DNA from: JAFALK01 sp042701975
GTDB taxonomy: Bacteria > Pseudomonadota > Gammaproteobacteria > Burkholderiales > Burkholderiaceae_C
Direction: 5' to 3'
Assembly: GCA_042701975.1 (NCBI GenBank)
Contig: CP170561.1
Location: forward strand, 1,736,001 to 1,800,000
DNA length: 64,000 nucleotides
Shown here: one piece after another, positions 13,890 through 21,813 of the stretch
How positions within the stretch are numbered: position 1 is the stretch's first letter
Layout: every line of letters starts with the position of its first letter
Notes under the pieces: generated by a model
Seen by the model: the letters and a program-made list of their open reading frames with translations, nothing else
Database searches by the model: none
Told to the model about the DNA's origin: nothing
Position numbers and translations under genes: made by a program

Positions 13890-13918
13890 ACGGGCTCCCT
13901 CGGGAGCCCGTTGTTTTT
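13890..13918 (+). terminator. Rho-independent terminator after rpsJ
   Basis: A 9-bp perfect stem (13890-13898 with 13903-13911, arm ACGGGCTCC) with loop CTCG is followed by TTGTTTTT. It lies 28 bases after the rpsJ stop. Confidence 0.88.
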
Positions 13919-13937
13919 GGTCGTTGGCGTTCGATGC

Positions 13938-13967
13938 TTGCGTAAATCCTAGGGTTCACGCTATACT
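13938..13967 (+). promoter_or_regulatory. Predicted sigma-70 promoter of the rplC-rpsQ operon
   Basis: TTGCGT (13938-13943) and TATACT (13962-13967) are separated by 18 bases. The predicted transcript has a leader of about 140 bases before rplC. Confidence 0.72.
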
Positions 13968-13974
13968 CGCCGTC

Positions 13975-14112
13975 TTTCCGCGCTGGGTGTCTCCTGGCGT
14001 GGGTATTAGCGCACTGCTTTGACTCGTCCTTCGGGGCGTTTTTCGGGCCTTTACCCCTGGTAGTGCATTTCGTCAGCCTGGCCAATCGATGTCAGGCATT
14101 TGGAGAATAAAC
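13975..14112 (+). promoter_or_regulatory. Possible structured mRNA leader upstream of rplC
   Basis: The leader contains a short hairpin followed by a U-run (CGTCC-TTC-GGGGCG then TTTTT near 14025-14043), which could act as an attenuator. A second possible stem (GCCTG...CAGGC, about 14078-14098) ends just before the rplC ribosome binding site TTGGAG. In E. coli, L4 controls the S10 operon by binding such a leader upstream of rpsJ. Here the equivalent position would be upstream of rplC. This is inference; I cannot confirm a family match. Confidence 0.4.
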
Positions 14113-14784
14113 ATGAGTCTTAGCAATCGTCTCGGATTGCTGGGCCGCAAGGTGGGCATGATGCGCATCTTCACGGACGATGGCGACGCCATCCCTGTGA
14201 CGGTGCTGGACGTGTCCAACAACCGCGTGACCCAGGTCAAGACCGAAGAGATCGACGGCTACAGCGCCATTCAGGTGGCGTTCGGTACGCGCAAAGCATC
14301 GCGCGTCACCAAGCCCGAAGCTGGCCACCTCGCGAAAGCGGGCGTCGAAGCCGGCGAAATCCTCAAGGAATTCCGCGTTGAAGCCGCCGTCGCCGCCGAA
14401 TACAAGGCTGGCGCGCAAGTGCCGGTGACGCTGTTCGCGACGGGCCAACTGGTCGACGTGCAAGGCACGTCCATCGGTAAGGGCTACGCCGGCACGATCA
14501 AGCGCCACAACTTCAGCTCGCAACGTGCCTCGCACGGTAACAGCCGCTCGCACAACGTTCCTGGCTCCATCTCGATGGCGCAGGATCCGGGCCGCGTGTT
14601 CCCGGGCAAGAAGATGACCGGTCACATGGGCGACGAAACCGTCTCCGTGCAGAACCTGGACATCGTCCGCGTTGACGAAGCCCGCTCGCTGCTGATGGTT
14701 CGCGGTGCCGTTCCCGGCGCCAAGAACGGCCATGTCGTCGTTCGCCCGGCAGTCAAGGTCAAGATCAAGAAGGGAGCCAACTGA
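14113..14784 (+). CDS. rplC: 50S ribosomal protein L3
   Basis: L3 binds the 3' end of 23S rRNA, reaches the peptidyl transferase centre and is an early assembly protein. The 223-residue product begins MSLSNRLGLLGRKVGMMRIF. It contains the family segment GTIKRHNFSSQRASHGNSRSHN, which holds the Gln methylated by PrmB in many bacteria. The ATG at 14113 has GGAG nine bases upstream; an in-frame ATG at 14089 would add eight residues without such support. It overlaps rplD by one base. Confidence 0.98.
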   Translation: MSLSNRLGLLGRKVGMMRIFTDDGDAIPVTVLDVSNNRVTQVKTEEIDGYSAIQVAFGTRKASRVTKPEAGHLAKAGVEAGEILKEFRVEAAVAAEYKAGAQVPVTLFATGQLVDVQGTSIGKGYAGTIKRHNFSSQRASHGNSRSHNVPGSISMAQDPGRVFPGKKMTGHMGDETVSVQNLDIVRVDEARSLLMVRGAVPGAKNGHVVVRPAVKVKIKKGAN

Positions 14785-15404
14785 TGCAGCTCGAGCTCCT
14801 GAACGAACAGGGTCAAGCAACGTCCAAGGTGGACGCTCCTGACACCGTCTTCGCTCGCGATTACAACGAAGCCCTGGTGCACCAGGTGGTCGTGGCCTTC
14901 CAGGCCAACGCCCGCCAAGGCACCCGCGCCCAGAAGGACCGCGAACAAGTTCACCACTCCACGAAGAAGCCGTTCCGCCAAAAGGGTACCGGCCGCGCTC
15001 GTGCGGGTATGACCTCCTCGCCGCTGTGGCGTGGCGGTGGTCGCATCTTCCCGAACCTGCCGGAAGAAAACTTCTCGCACAAGCTGAACAAGAAGATGTA
15101 CCGCGCCGGTATGGCCGCCATCCTCTCGCAGCTGGCTCGCGAAGGTCGCCTGGCCGTGGTCGATTCGATCTCCCTCGAAGCGCCCAAGACCAAGCTGCTG
15201 GCCGCCAAGCTCAAGGCCATGGGCCTGGACTCGGTGATGGTCATCGCTGACAACATCGACGACAACCTGGCGCTCGCCTCGCGCAACCTGGCCAACGTGC
15301 TGGTGTGCGAGCCGCGTTACGCCGACCCGCTGTCGCTGGTCTTCTACAAGAAGATCCTGGTGACCAAGGCGGCTGTCGAGCAACTCAAGGAGATGCTGGC
15401 ATGA
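14784..15404 (+). CDS. rplD: 50S ribosomal protein L4
   Basis: L4 binds 23S rRNA domain I, and its loop lines the peptide exit tunnel. The 206-residue product carries the tunnel-loop segment KPFRQKGTGRARAGMTSSPLWRGGG at about residues 59-83, where macrolide-resistance changes usually fall; it looks wild type. In E. coli L4 is the autogenous repressor of the S10 operon. The start overlaps the rplC stop by one base, and the end overlaps the rplW start (ATGA). Confidence 0.98.
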   Translation: MQLELLNEQGQATSKVDAPDTVFARDYNEALVHQVVVAFQANARQGTRAQKDREQVHHSTKKPFRQKGTGRARAGMTSSPLWRGGGRIFPNLPEENFSHKLNKKMYRAGMAAILSQLAREGRLAVVDSISLEAPKTKLLAAKLKAMGLDSVMVIADNIDDNLALASRNLANVLVCEPRYADPLSLVFYKKILVTKAAVEQLKEMLA

Positions 15405-15712
15405 GCACCAAGTATTCCGAAGGCCGTCTGGCCTCCGTGCTGCTCGCGCCGATCGTGTCTGAAAAGGCCACGATGGTTGCCGAGAAGCACAACCAAGTGC
15501 TGTTCAAGGTGCTGCGCGACGCCACCAAGCCCGAGATCAAGGCCGCTGTTGAACTGATGTTCAAGGTCGAAGTCGAGTCGGTTTCCGTCGTCAACACCAA
15601 GGGCAAGACGAAGCGTTTCGGTGGCCGCGTCGGCCGTCGTGACCACGTCAAGAAGGCTTACGTCTGCCTCAAGGCAGGCCAAGAGCTGAACTTCTCCGGG
15701 GAGGCTGCGTAA
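15401..15712 (+). CDS. rplW: 50S ribosomal protein L23
   Basis: L23 lies at the tunnel exit and is the docking site for trigger factor and SRP. The 103-residue product begins MSTKYSEGRLASVLLAPIVSEK; VSEK is the usual L23 start region. It ends with a short basic/acidic tail typical of the family. The ATG is within the ATGA overlap with rplD, and the stop overlaps the rplB ATG by one base, so translation is probably coupled. Confidence 0.98.
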   Translation: MSTKYSEGRLASVLLAPIVSEKATMVAEKHNQVLFKVLRDATKPEIKAAVELMFKVEVESVSVVNTKGKTKRFGGRVGRRDHVKKAYVCLKAGQELNFSGEAA

Positions 15713-16536
15713 TGGCTGTCGTTAAAGTCAAGCCGACTTCGCCCGGCCGCCGCGGCGTCGTCAAGATCGTTCACAAGCACCTGCACAAGGGCGCTCCGGA
15801 AGCTTCGCTGCTGGAACCCCAGAAGCAGAACTCCGGCCGTAACAACAACGGTCACATCACGATGCGCCACAAGGGCGGTGGTCACAAGCACCACTACCGC
15901 GTGGTCGACTTCCGCCGCAACAAGGACGGTATTCCGGCCAAGGTTGAGCGCATCGAATACGACCCGAACCGCACGGCTCACATCGCTCTGGTGTGCTATG
16001 CCGACGGCGAGCGTCGCTACGTGATCGCCCCGCGTGGTCTGGAAGTGGGTTCGACCATCCTGTCGGGCGCTGAAGCCCCGATCAAGGCTGGCAACACGCT
16101 GCCGATCCGCAACATCCCCGTGGGTTCGACGGTCCACTGCGTGGAAATGCAACCGGGCAAGGGTGCTCAGATCGCCCGCTCGGCTGGTACTTCGGTCGTG
16201 CTGATGGCCCGCGACGGCGTTTACGCCCAGCTGCGCCTGCGCTCGGGTGAAGTCCGCCGCATCCACATCGACTGCCGCGCCACCATCGGTGAAGTGAGCA
16301 ACGAAGAGCACAGCCTGCGCCAGTACGGCAAGGCCGGTGCGATCCGCTGGAAGGGTATCCGCCCGACCGTTCGTGGTACTGCCATGAACCCGGTTGACCA
16401 CCCGCACGGTGGTGGCGAAGGCCGCACCGGCGAGGGTCAAGCCCCTGTGTCGCCGTGGAACACCCTGACGAAGGGCTACCGCACTCGTAACAACAAGCGC
16501 ACGCAGACGTTCATCGTTTCGCGTCGCAAGAAGTAA
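15712..16536 (+). CDS. rplB: 50S ribosomal protein L2
   Basis: L2 is one of the most conserved ribosomal proteins, needed for subunit joining and near the peptidyl transferase centre. The 274-residue product has GGGHKHHYRVVDFRRNK and the C-terminal NPVDHPHGGGEGR motif, which contains the functionally important histidine. Start and stop fit the family. It overlaps rplW by one base and precedes rpsS by 10 bases. Confidence 0.99.
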   Translation: MAVVKVKPTSPGRRGVVKIVHKHLHKGAPEASLLEPQKQNSGRNNNGHITMRHKGGGHKHHYRVVDFRRNKDGIPAKVERIEYDPNRTAHIALVCYADGERRYVIAPRGLEVGSTILSGAEAPIKAGNTLPIRNIPVGSTVHCVEMQPGKGAQIARSAGTSVVLMARDGVYAQLRLRSGEVRRIHIDCRATIGEVSNEEHSLRQYGKAGAIRWKGIRPTVRGTAMNPVDHPHGGGEGRTGEGQAPVSPWNTLTKGYRTRNNKRTQTFIVSRRKK

Positions 16537-16546
16537 AGGGTAGGCC

Positions 16547-16825
16547 ATGACTCGTTCTATGAAGAAGGGCCCCTTCGTCGACCACCACCTGCAAGCCAAG
16601 GTCGAGAAGGCTGTTGCCATCAAGGACAAGAAGCCCATCAAGACCTGGTCGCGTCGCTCGACGATCCTGCCCGAGTTCATCGGTCTGACGATCGCTGTGC
16701 ACAACGGCAAGCAGCACGTTCCGGTCTATGTGTCTGACCAGATGGTCGGCCACAAGCTGGGCGAATTCGCACTCACCCGTACCTTCAAGGGCCACCCGGC
16801 CGACAAGAAGGCCGGGAAGAAGTAA
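16547..16825 (+). CDS. rpsS: 30S ribosomal protein S19
   Basis: S19 forms a complex with S13 in the head of the 30S subunit. The 92-residue product begins MTRSMKKGPFVDHHL and contains KTWSRRSTILPEFIG and GHKLGEFALTRTFKGH, all standard for S19. AAAGGGTAGGCC precedes the start. It lies between rplB and rplV in the usual S10 order. Confidence 0.98.
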   Translation: MTRSMKKGPFVDHHLQAKVEKAVAIKDKKPIKTWSRRSTILPEFIGLTIAVHNGKQHVPVYVSDQMVGHKLGEFALTRTFKGHPADKKAGKK

Positions 16826-16836
16826 GGATGGCAACG

Positions 16837-17166
16837 ATGGAAACCAAAGCAATCGTTCGCGGCGTCCGCCTCTCCTGCGACAAGGGCCGCCTCGTGGCTG
16901 ACCTGATCCGCGGCAAGAAGGTCGACCAAGCGCTGAACATCCTGGAATTCACCCAGAAGAAGGCTGCCCTGATCATCAAGAAGGCGCTCGAAAGCGCCAT
17001 CGCCAACGCCGAGCACAACGACGGCGCTGACATCGATGAGCTCAAGGTCACCTCGATCTATGTGGAACAAGGCACCACGCTGAAGCGCTTCTCGGCTCGC
17101 GCCAAGGGCCGCGGCAACCGCATCAGCAAGCCCACCTGCCACATCTACGTGTCGGTCGGCAACTAA
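16837..17166 (+). CDS. rplV: 50S ribosomal protein L22
   Basis: L22 spans the large subunit and its beta-hairpin lines the exit tunnel. The product from 16837 is 109 residues (METKAIVRGVRLSCDKGRLVADLIRGK...), close to the E. coli length. AAGG lies nine bases before this ATG. An in-frame ATG at 16828 would add three residues, with GGGAAGAAG upstream; either start is possible. The hairpin KRFSARAKGRGNRISKPTCHI is intact. Confidence 0.97.
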   Translation: METKAIVRGVRLSCDKGRLVADLIRGKKVDQALNILEFTQKKAALIIKKALESAIANAEHNDGADIDELKVTSIYVEQGTTLKRFSARAKGRGNRISKPTCHIYVSVGN

Positions 17167-17175
17167 GGGAAGACT

Positions 17176-18027
17176 ATGGGACAAAAAATCCATCCGGTTG
17201 GCTTCCGCCTGCCCGTCACCCGCAACTGGGCTTCGCGTTGGTACGCGAACAACCAGAACTTCGCCGGCATGCTGGCTGAAGACCTGCAAGTGCGCGACTA
17301 TCTGAAGGCTCGCCTGAAGAACGCCGCCGTCTCGCGCATCCTGATCGAGCGCCCCGCCAAGAACGCCCGCATCACGATCTTCTCGGCTCGTCCGGGCGTC
17401 GTGATCGGCAAGAAGGGTGAGGACATCGAAAACCTGAAGGCCGAACTGACCAAGCGTCTGGGCGTGCCGGTGGCCGTGAACATCGAAGAAGTGCGCAAGC
17501 CTGAAATCGATGCTCAGCTGATCGCCGACTCGATCACCCAGCAGCTGGAAAAGCGCATCATGTTCCGCCGCGCCATGAAGCGCGCCATGCAGAACGCCAT
17601 GCGTCTGGGCGCCCAGGGCATCAAGATCATGTCCGCCGGCCGCCTGAACGGCATCGAAATCGCCCGTACCGAGTGGTACCGCGAAGGCCGCGTGCCCCTT
17701 CACACCCTGAAGGCCGACATCGACTATGGCTTCTCCGAAGCCAAGACGACGTATGGCGTCATCGGCGTGAAGGTGTGGGTCTACCGTGGTGACCGCCTGG
17801 CCAATGGCGAAGCCCCGGTGATCAACACCCCGGCAGGTGCCGAAGACGACCGCCGCCCGCGTCGCAACGCCCGTCCTGGCGCCCCCGCCGGTCGTGGCCG
17901 TCGTGACGGTGAAGGCGCACCCGCTGGCGACAAGCCGGCTGGCGCACGCCCCGCAGGCGCACGCGTTGTCCGTAAGCCTGGTGCAGCAGTTGCTGCGCCG
18001 GCCGCCGGCGACGCCAAAGGAGAATAA
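17176..18027 (+). CDS. rpsC: 30S ribosomal protein S3 with a long basic C-terminal tail
   Basis: S3 forms part of the mRNA entry channel and helicase of the 30S subunit. The product is 283 residues against 233 in E. coli. The KH motif (VVIGKKGEDIENLKAEL, about residues 75-91) and the S3 C-domain (MKRAMQNAMRLGAQGIKIMSAGRLNG) are normal. From about residue 217 there is an extra low-complexity tail rich in Ala, Pro, Gly and Arg (for example RRNARPGAPAGRGRRDGEG). The ribosome binding site AAGGGAAG is good. It is followed immediately by rplP. Confidence 0.98.
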   Translation: MGQKIHPVGFRLPVTRNWASRWYANNQNFAGMLAEDLQVRDYLKARLKNAAVSRILIERPAKNARITIFSARPGVVIGKKGEDIENLKAELTKRLGVPVAVNIEEVRKPEIDAQLIADSITQQLEKRIMFRRAMKRAMQNAMRLGAQGIKIMSAGRLNGIEIARTEWYREGRVPLHTLKADIDYGFSEAKTTYGVIGVKVWVYRGDRLANGEAPVINTPAGAEDDRRPRRNARPGAPAGRGRRDGEGAPAGDKPAGARPAGARVVRKPGAAVAAPAAGDAKGE

Positions 18028-18029
18028 AC

Positions 18030-18446
18030 ATGCTGCAACCCGCTCGTCGCAAATACCGCAAGGAGCAAAAGGGCCGTAACACCGGCGTCGCCACCCGTGG
18101 CGCTGCCGTGTCCTTTGGCGACTTCGGCCTCAAGGCCACCGAACGCGGTCGCCTGACGGCTCGTCAGATCGAAGCTGCTCGTCGTGCAATCTCGCGCCAT
18201 ATTAAGCGCGGTGGTCGCATCTTCATCCGCATCTTCCCGGACAAGCCGATCTCGCAAAAGCCTGCCGAAGTCCGTATGGGTAACGGTAAGGGCAATCCGG
18301 AGTACTACGTCGCTGAAATCCAGCCGGGCAAGGTGCTCTACGAAGTCAACGGCGTCCCGGAAGCTCTGGCTCGCGAAGCGTTCACGCTGGCTGCTGCAAA
18401 GCTGCCCCTGCGTTGCACCTTCGTCGCGCGCCAGGTCGGCCTGTGA
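18030..18446 (+). CDS. rplP: 50S ribosomal protein L16
   Basis: L16 binds 23S rRNA near the A site and is a late assembly protein. The 138-residue product begins MLQPARRKYRKEQKGRNTGVATRG. It contains TARQIEAARRAISRHIKRGGR, with the Arg residue that is hydroxylated in some bacteria further on. The ribosome binding site AAAGGAGAATAA overlaps the rpsC stop. It is followed by rpmC after 20 bases. Confidence 0.98.
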   Translation: MLQPARRKYRKEQKGRNTGVATRGAAVSFGDFGLKATERGRLTARQIEAARRAISRHIKRGGRIFIRIFPDKPISQKPAEVRMGNGKGNPEYYVAEIQPGKVLYEVNGVPEALAREAFTLAAAKLPLRCTFVARQVGL

Positions 18447-18466
18447 TTGCCTGATTGGAGAACACC

Positions 18467-18664
18467 ATGAAAGCATCTGAACTGCGTGGCAAGGACGTCG
18501 CTGCCCTCGAAAAGGAAGTGACCGACCTGCTGAAGGCCCACTTCGGCCTTCGCATGCAAAAGGCGACCCAGCAACTGACCGACCACTCGGTGCTCGGCAA
18601 GACGCGTCGCGACATCGCCCGCGCCAAGACCGTGCTCAACGAGAAGAAGGGAGCTGCGAAATGA
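18467..18664 (+). CDS. rpmC: 50S ribosomal protein L29
   Basis: L29 sits beside L23 at the tunnel exit. The 65-residue product (MKASELRGKDVAALEKEVTDLLKAHFGLRMQKATQQ...) has the typical length and helical pattern. The ATG at 18467 follows TTGGAG by the usual spacing; an upstream TTG in frame at 18455 is not needed. The stop overlaps the rpsQ ATG (ATGA). Confidence 0.97.
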   Translation: MKASELRGKDVAALEKEVTDLLKAHFGLRMQKATQQLTDHSVLGKTRRDIARAKTVLNEKKGAAK

Positions 18665-18930
18665 CTGAAGCTCAAACCAAGAACACGCGCACCCTGATCG
18701 GCCGCGTGGTCAGCGACAAGCGCGCCAAGACCGTCACGGTCCTGATCGAGCGTCGCTCCAAGCACGAGCTGTACGGCAAGATCGTCGCTCACTCCCGCAA
18801 GTACCACGCCCACGACGAAAAGGGCGAGTACAAGATGGGTGATGTGGTCGAGATCGCCGAAGGCCGTCCGATCTCCAAGACCAAGAGCTGGGTCGTGACC
18901 CGCTTGGTCGAGAAGGCTCAAGAAGTCTGA
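18661..18930 (+). CDS. rpsQ: 30S ribosomal protein S17
   Basis: S17 is an OB-fold primary binding protein of the 30S body. The 89-residue product contains LIGRVVSDKRAKTVTVLIERRSKHELYGKIV and GDVVEIAEGRPISKTKSWVVTRLVE, standard for the family. It overlaps rpmC by four bases and is the last gene before a terminator, so the S10-type transcript ends here. Confidence 0.98.
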   Translation: MTEAQTKNTRTLIGRVVSDKRAKTVTVLIERRSKHELYGKIVAHSRKYHAHDEKGEYKMGDVVEIAEGRPISKTKSWVVTRLVEKAQEV

Positions 18931-18964
18931 TCATGCGGGCGGAGTTTGTCTCCGCCTTGCATAC

Positions 18965-19003
18965 AGGCCGGCAAGTCGGGTAACCGGCAGCCGGCCTTTT
19001 TTT
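18965..19003 (+). terminator. Rho-independent terminator after rpsQ
   Basis: The stem AGGCCGGC/GCCGGCCT (18965-18972 with 18990-18997) is followed by seven T residues. A smaller GC hairpin (GGCGGAG/CTCCGCC) lies just upstream. It separates rpsQ from the peroxiredoxin gene. Confidence 0.88.
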
Positions 19004-19033
19004 GTTTTGCATTCCATCCCAGGAGAGAACGCC

Positions 19034-19543
<510 letters not shown>

Positions 19544-19557
19544 TCGCCTCTGGGTTG

Positions 19558-19581
19558 GAGAAAGTCGACAACGACTTTCTC
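19558..19581. repeat. Perfect 10-bp inverted repeat after the peroxiredoxin gene
   Basis: GAGAAAGTCG-ACAA-CGACTTTCTC (19558-19581) is a perfect inverted repeat with a 4-base loop. There is no T-run after it (TAAATTAAA follows), so it is a poor intrinsic terminator. It could stabilise the 3' end of the mRNA, or be a protein-binding site just upstream of the spc promoter. Confidence 0.7.
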
Positions 19582-19603
19582 TAAATTAAAGCAGGGTAAA
19601 CGC

Positions 19604-19633
19604 TTGACAAGGGCGTTTGCCTTGTTGCACAAT
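19604..19633 (+). promoter_or_regulatory. Predicted sigma-70 promoter of the spc operon (rplN)
   Basis: A consensus TTGACA (19604-19609) and CACAAT (19628-19633) are separated by 18 bases. The transcript would carry a leader of about 155 bases before rplN. This explains how rplN is transcribed after the rpsQ terminator. Confidence 0.78.
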
Positions 19634-19795
19634 CTAATGCTTCGCCGGAAGTGCTGGCGCGTCGTGTGGCGCGTTTAAGGTTTCCGGGTTCCGCCCACAC
19701 AAGTTTTGGCGTCGGGTTCTCCGACGACAAGACGCAACGGGCCCAAGACTGTTCGGTTCAGGAAGCTGCCTGCACCGGTCAAGTTGGGGACAGAC

Positions 19796-20164
19796 ATGAT
19801 TCAAATGCAATCGCGACTTGACGTCGCGGATAACACTGGCGCGAAGTCCGTCATGTGCATCAAGGTGCTTGGTGGTTCCAAGCGTCGTTATGCCCACATT
19901 GGCGACATCATCAAGGTCAGCATCAAGGAAGCCGCCCCGCGTTCGCGCGTGAAGAAGGGCGAGGTCTACAGCGCCGTGGTGGTTCGTACCGCCAAGGGCG
20001 TTCGTCGCCAAGACGGCTCCCTCGTGAAGTTCGACGGCAATGCCGCCGTGCTGCTGAACGCCAAGCTGGAGCCGATCGGCACCCGCATCTTCGGCCCGGT
20101 GACGCGTGAGCTGCGTACCGAGCGCTTCATGAAGATCGTGTCGCTGGCTCCTGAGGTGCTCTAA
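19796..20164 (+). CDS. rplN: 50S ribosomal protein L14
   Basis: L14 lies at the subunit interface. The product from 19796 is 122 residues (MIQMQSRLDVADNTGAKSVMCIKVLGGSKRR...), the exact family length. An in-frame upstream start at 19706 would add 30 residues unlike any L14. AAGTTGGGGA precedes the chosen start. It is the first gene of the spc unit. Confidence 0.98.
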   Translation: MIQMQSRLDVADNTGAKSVMCIKVLGGSKRRYAHIGDIIKVSIKEAAPRSRVKKGEVYSAVVVRTAKGVRRQDGSLVKFDGNAAVLLNAKLEPIGTRIFGPVTRELRTERFMKIVSLAPEVL

Positions 20165-20193
20165 GCACTGTTCTGAAGAACAAAGGTACTGCC

Positions 20194-20511
20194 ATGAACA
20201 AGATTCGCAAAGGCGACCAGGTCATCGTGCTGACCGGTCGCGACAAGGGCAAGCGCGGCGTCGTGTCGCAGCGCGTGGATGACTCCCACCTGGTGGTGGA
20301 AGGCGTCAATGTCGTGAAGAAGCACGTCAAGCCCAACCCCATGAAGGGCACCACCGGTGGCGTCGTCGACAAGACCATGCCGATCCATCAATCCAACGTG
20401 GCGATTTTCAACGCTGCATCCGGCAAGGCCGATCGCGTGGGCATCAAGCTCCTCGACGGCGGCGCCAAGGTGCGCGTCTACAAGTCGACCGGCGAAGAGA
20501 TCAAGGCATAA
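20194..20511 (+). CDS. rplX: 50S ribosomal protein L24
   Basis: L24 is an assembly initiator that binds the 5' end of 23S rRNA. The 105-residue product contains IRKGDQVIVLTGRDKGKRGVV, the KOW motif, and HVKPNPMKGTTGGVVDKTMPIHQSNVAIF. It lies 29 bases after rplN and 10 before rplE. Confidence 0.98.
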   Translation: MNKIRKGDQVIVLTGRDKGKRGVVSQRVDDSHLVVEGVNVVKKHVKPNPMKGTTGGVVDKTMPIHQSNVAIFNAASGKADRVGIKLLDGGAKVRVYKSTGEEIKA

Positions 20512-20521
20512 GAGGTCCGAC

Positions 20522-21061
20522 ATGGCTCGTTTGCAAGCGTTTTATCGCGAAAAGGTCGTGCCCGGCCTGACCGAAAAGTTCGGCTACAAGTCGATCATGG
20601 AGGTGCCCCGCATCACCAAGATCACGCTGAACATGGGTGTCAGCGAGGCTGTGGCCGACAAGAAGGTCATGGACCACGCCGTGGGCGACCTGACCAAGAT
20701 CGCCGGCCAGAAGCCCGTGGTCACCAAGTCGAAGAAGGCTATTGCCGGCTTCAAGATCCGTGAGAACGTGCCCATCGGTTGCATGGTCACGCTGCGCGGC
20801 GTCCAGATGTACGAATTCCTGGACCGCTTCGTCACCATCGCGCTGCCGCGCGTTCGTGACTTCCGCGGCATCTCGGGTCGTTCGTTCGATGGCCGTGGCA
20901 ACTACAACATCGGCGTCAAAGAACAGATCATCTTCCCCGAAATCGATTACGACAAGGTGGATGCTCTGCGTGGTCTGAACATCAGCATCACGACGTCGGC
21001 CAAGTCGGACGAGGAAGCCAAGGCCCTGCTGGCTGCTTTCAAGTTCCCCTTCAAGAACTGA
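20522..21061 (+). CDS. rplE: 50S ribosomal protein L5
   Basis: L5 binds 5S rRNA and contacts the P-site tRNA. The product from 20522 is 179 residues (MARLQAFYREKVVPGLTEKFGYKS...). It contains PRITKITLNMGVSEA and RDFRGISGRSFDGRGNYNIGVKEQIIFPEIDYDKVD, the L5 signature. AAGAGGTC lies before the start. Longer in-frame extensions upstream overlap rplX and were rejected. Confidence 0.98.
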   Translation: MARLQAFYREKVVPGLTEKFGYKSIMEVPRITKITLNMGVSEAVADKKVMDHAVGDLTKIAGQKPVVTKSKKAIAGFKIRENVPIGCMVTLRGVQMYEFLDRFVTIALPRVRDFRGISGRSFDGRGNYNIGVKEQIIFPEIDYDKVDALRGLNISITTSAKSDEEAKALLAAFKFPFKN

Positions 21062-21069
21062 GGTGACTC

Positions 21070-21375
21070 GTGGCTAAACTTTCTCTCATTCAACGCGAAG
21101 CAAAGCGCGAAGCGCTGGTCGCCAAGTTCGCCAAGAAGTACGCCGAACTGAAGGCCATCATCGACGACTCTAAGAAGTCGGACGAAGAGCGCTACCTGGC
21201 CCGCCTGGAGCTGCAAAAGCTGCCCCGCAACGCATACCCCACTCGCCTGCGTAACCGCTGCGAGCTGACCGGTCGTCCGCGCGGCACTTTCCGCAAGTTC
21301 GGCCTGGCCCGTAACAAGATCCGTGAGCTGGCTTTCAAAGGCGACATCCCTGGTGTCGTCAAGGCCAGCTGGTAA
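21070..21375 (+). CDS. rpsN: 30S ribosomal protein S14 (zinc-independent form)
   Basis: S14 is a 30S head protein. The 101-residue product is the long form; RNRCELTGRPRGTFRKFGL keeps only one cysteine, so it lacks the CxxC zinc ribbon of the short form. The start is GTG at 21070, with GAGGTGA ten bases or fewer upstream. It follows rplE by eight bases. Confidence 0.97.
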   Translation: MAKLSLIQREAKREALVAKFAKKYAELKAIIDDSKKSDEERYLARLELQKLPRNAYPTRLRNRCELTGRPRGTFRKFGLARNKIRELAFKGDIPGVVKASW

Positions 21376-21399
21376 TCGGCACGATCAGGAGATATCGCA

Positions 21400-21795
21400 A
21401 TGAGCATGAGTGATCCTATCGCCGATATGCTGACCCGCATTCGCAACGCCCAGATGGTCGAGAAGACCAACGTTGTGATGCCGTCGTCCAAGCTGAAGGT
21501 CGCGATCGCCAAGGTCCTCAAGGATGAGGGCTACATCGATGGTTTCGAGGTCAAGGGCGAAGCCGCCCGTCCGGAGCTCGAAATTTCGCTGAAGTATTAC
21601 GCCGGCCGTCCGGTGATCGAGCGCATCGAGCGCGTGAGCCGTCCCGGCCTGCGCATCTACAAGGGCCGCCACGACATTCCCCAGGTCATGAATGGCCTGG
21701 GTGTGGCGATCGTCACCACGCCGCAAGGCGTCATGACCGACCGCAAGGCACGTCAAGCCGGTATCGGCGGCGAAGTGCTCTGCTACGTCGCCTAA
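21400..21795 (+). CDS. rpsH: 30S ribosomal protein S8
   Basis: S8 binds the central domain of 16S rRNA, and in E. coli represses the spc operon. The 131-residue product begins MSMSDPIADMLTRIRNAQ and ends GIGGEVLCYVA, with the usual GLGVAIVTTPQGVMTDRKAR segment. AGGAGATAT precedes the ATG. An in-frame ATG six bases later is possible. Confidence 0.98.
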   Translation: MSMSDPIADMLTRIRNAQMVEKTNVVMPSSKLKVAIAKVLKDEGYIDGFEVKGEAARPELEISLKYYAGRPVIERIERVSRPGLRIYKGRHDIPQVMNGLGVAIVTTPQGVMTDRKARQAGIGGEVLCYVA

Positions 21796-21813
21796 GCGCA
21801 AGGAGATATAACA

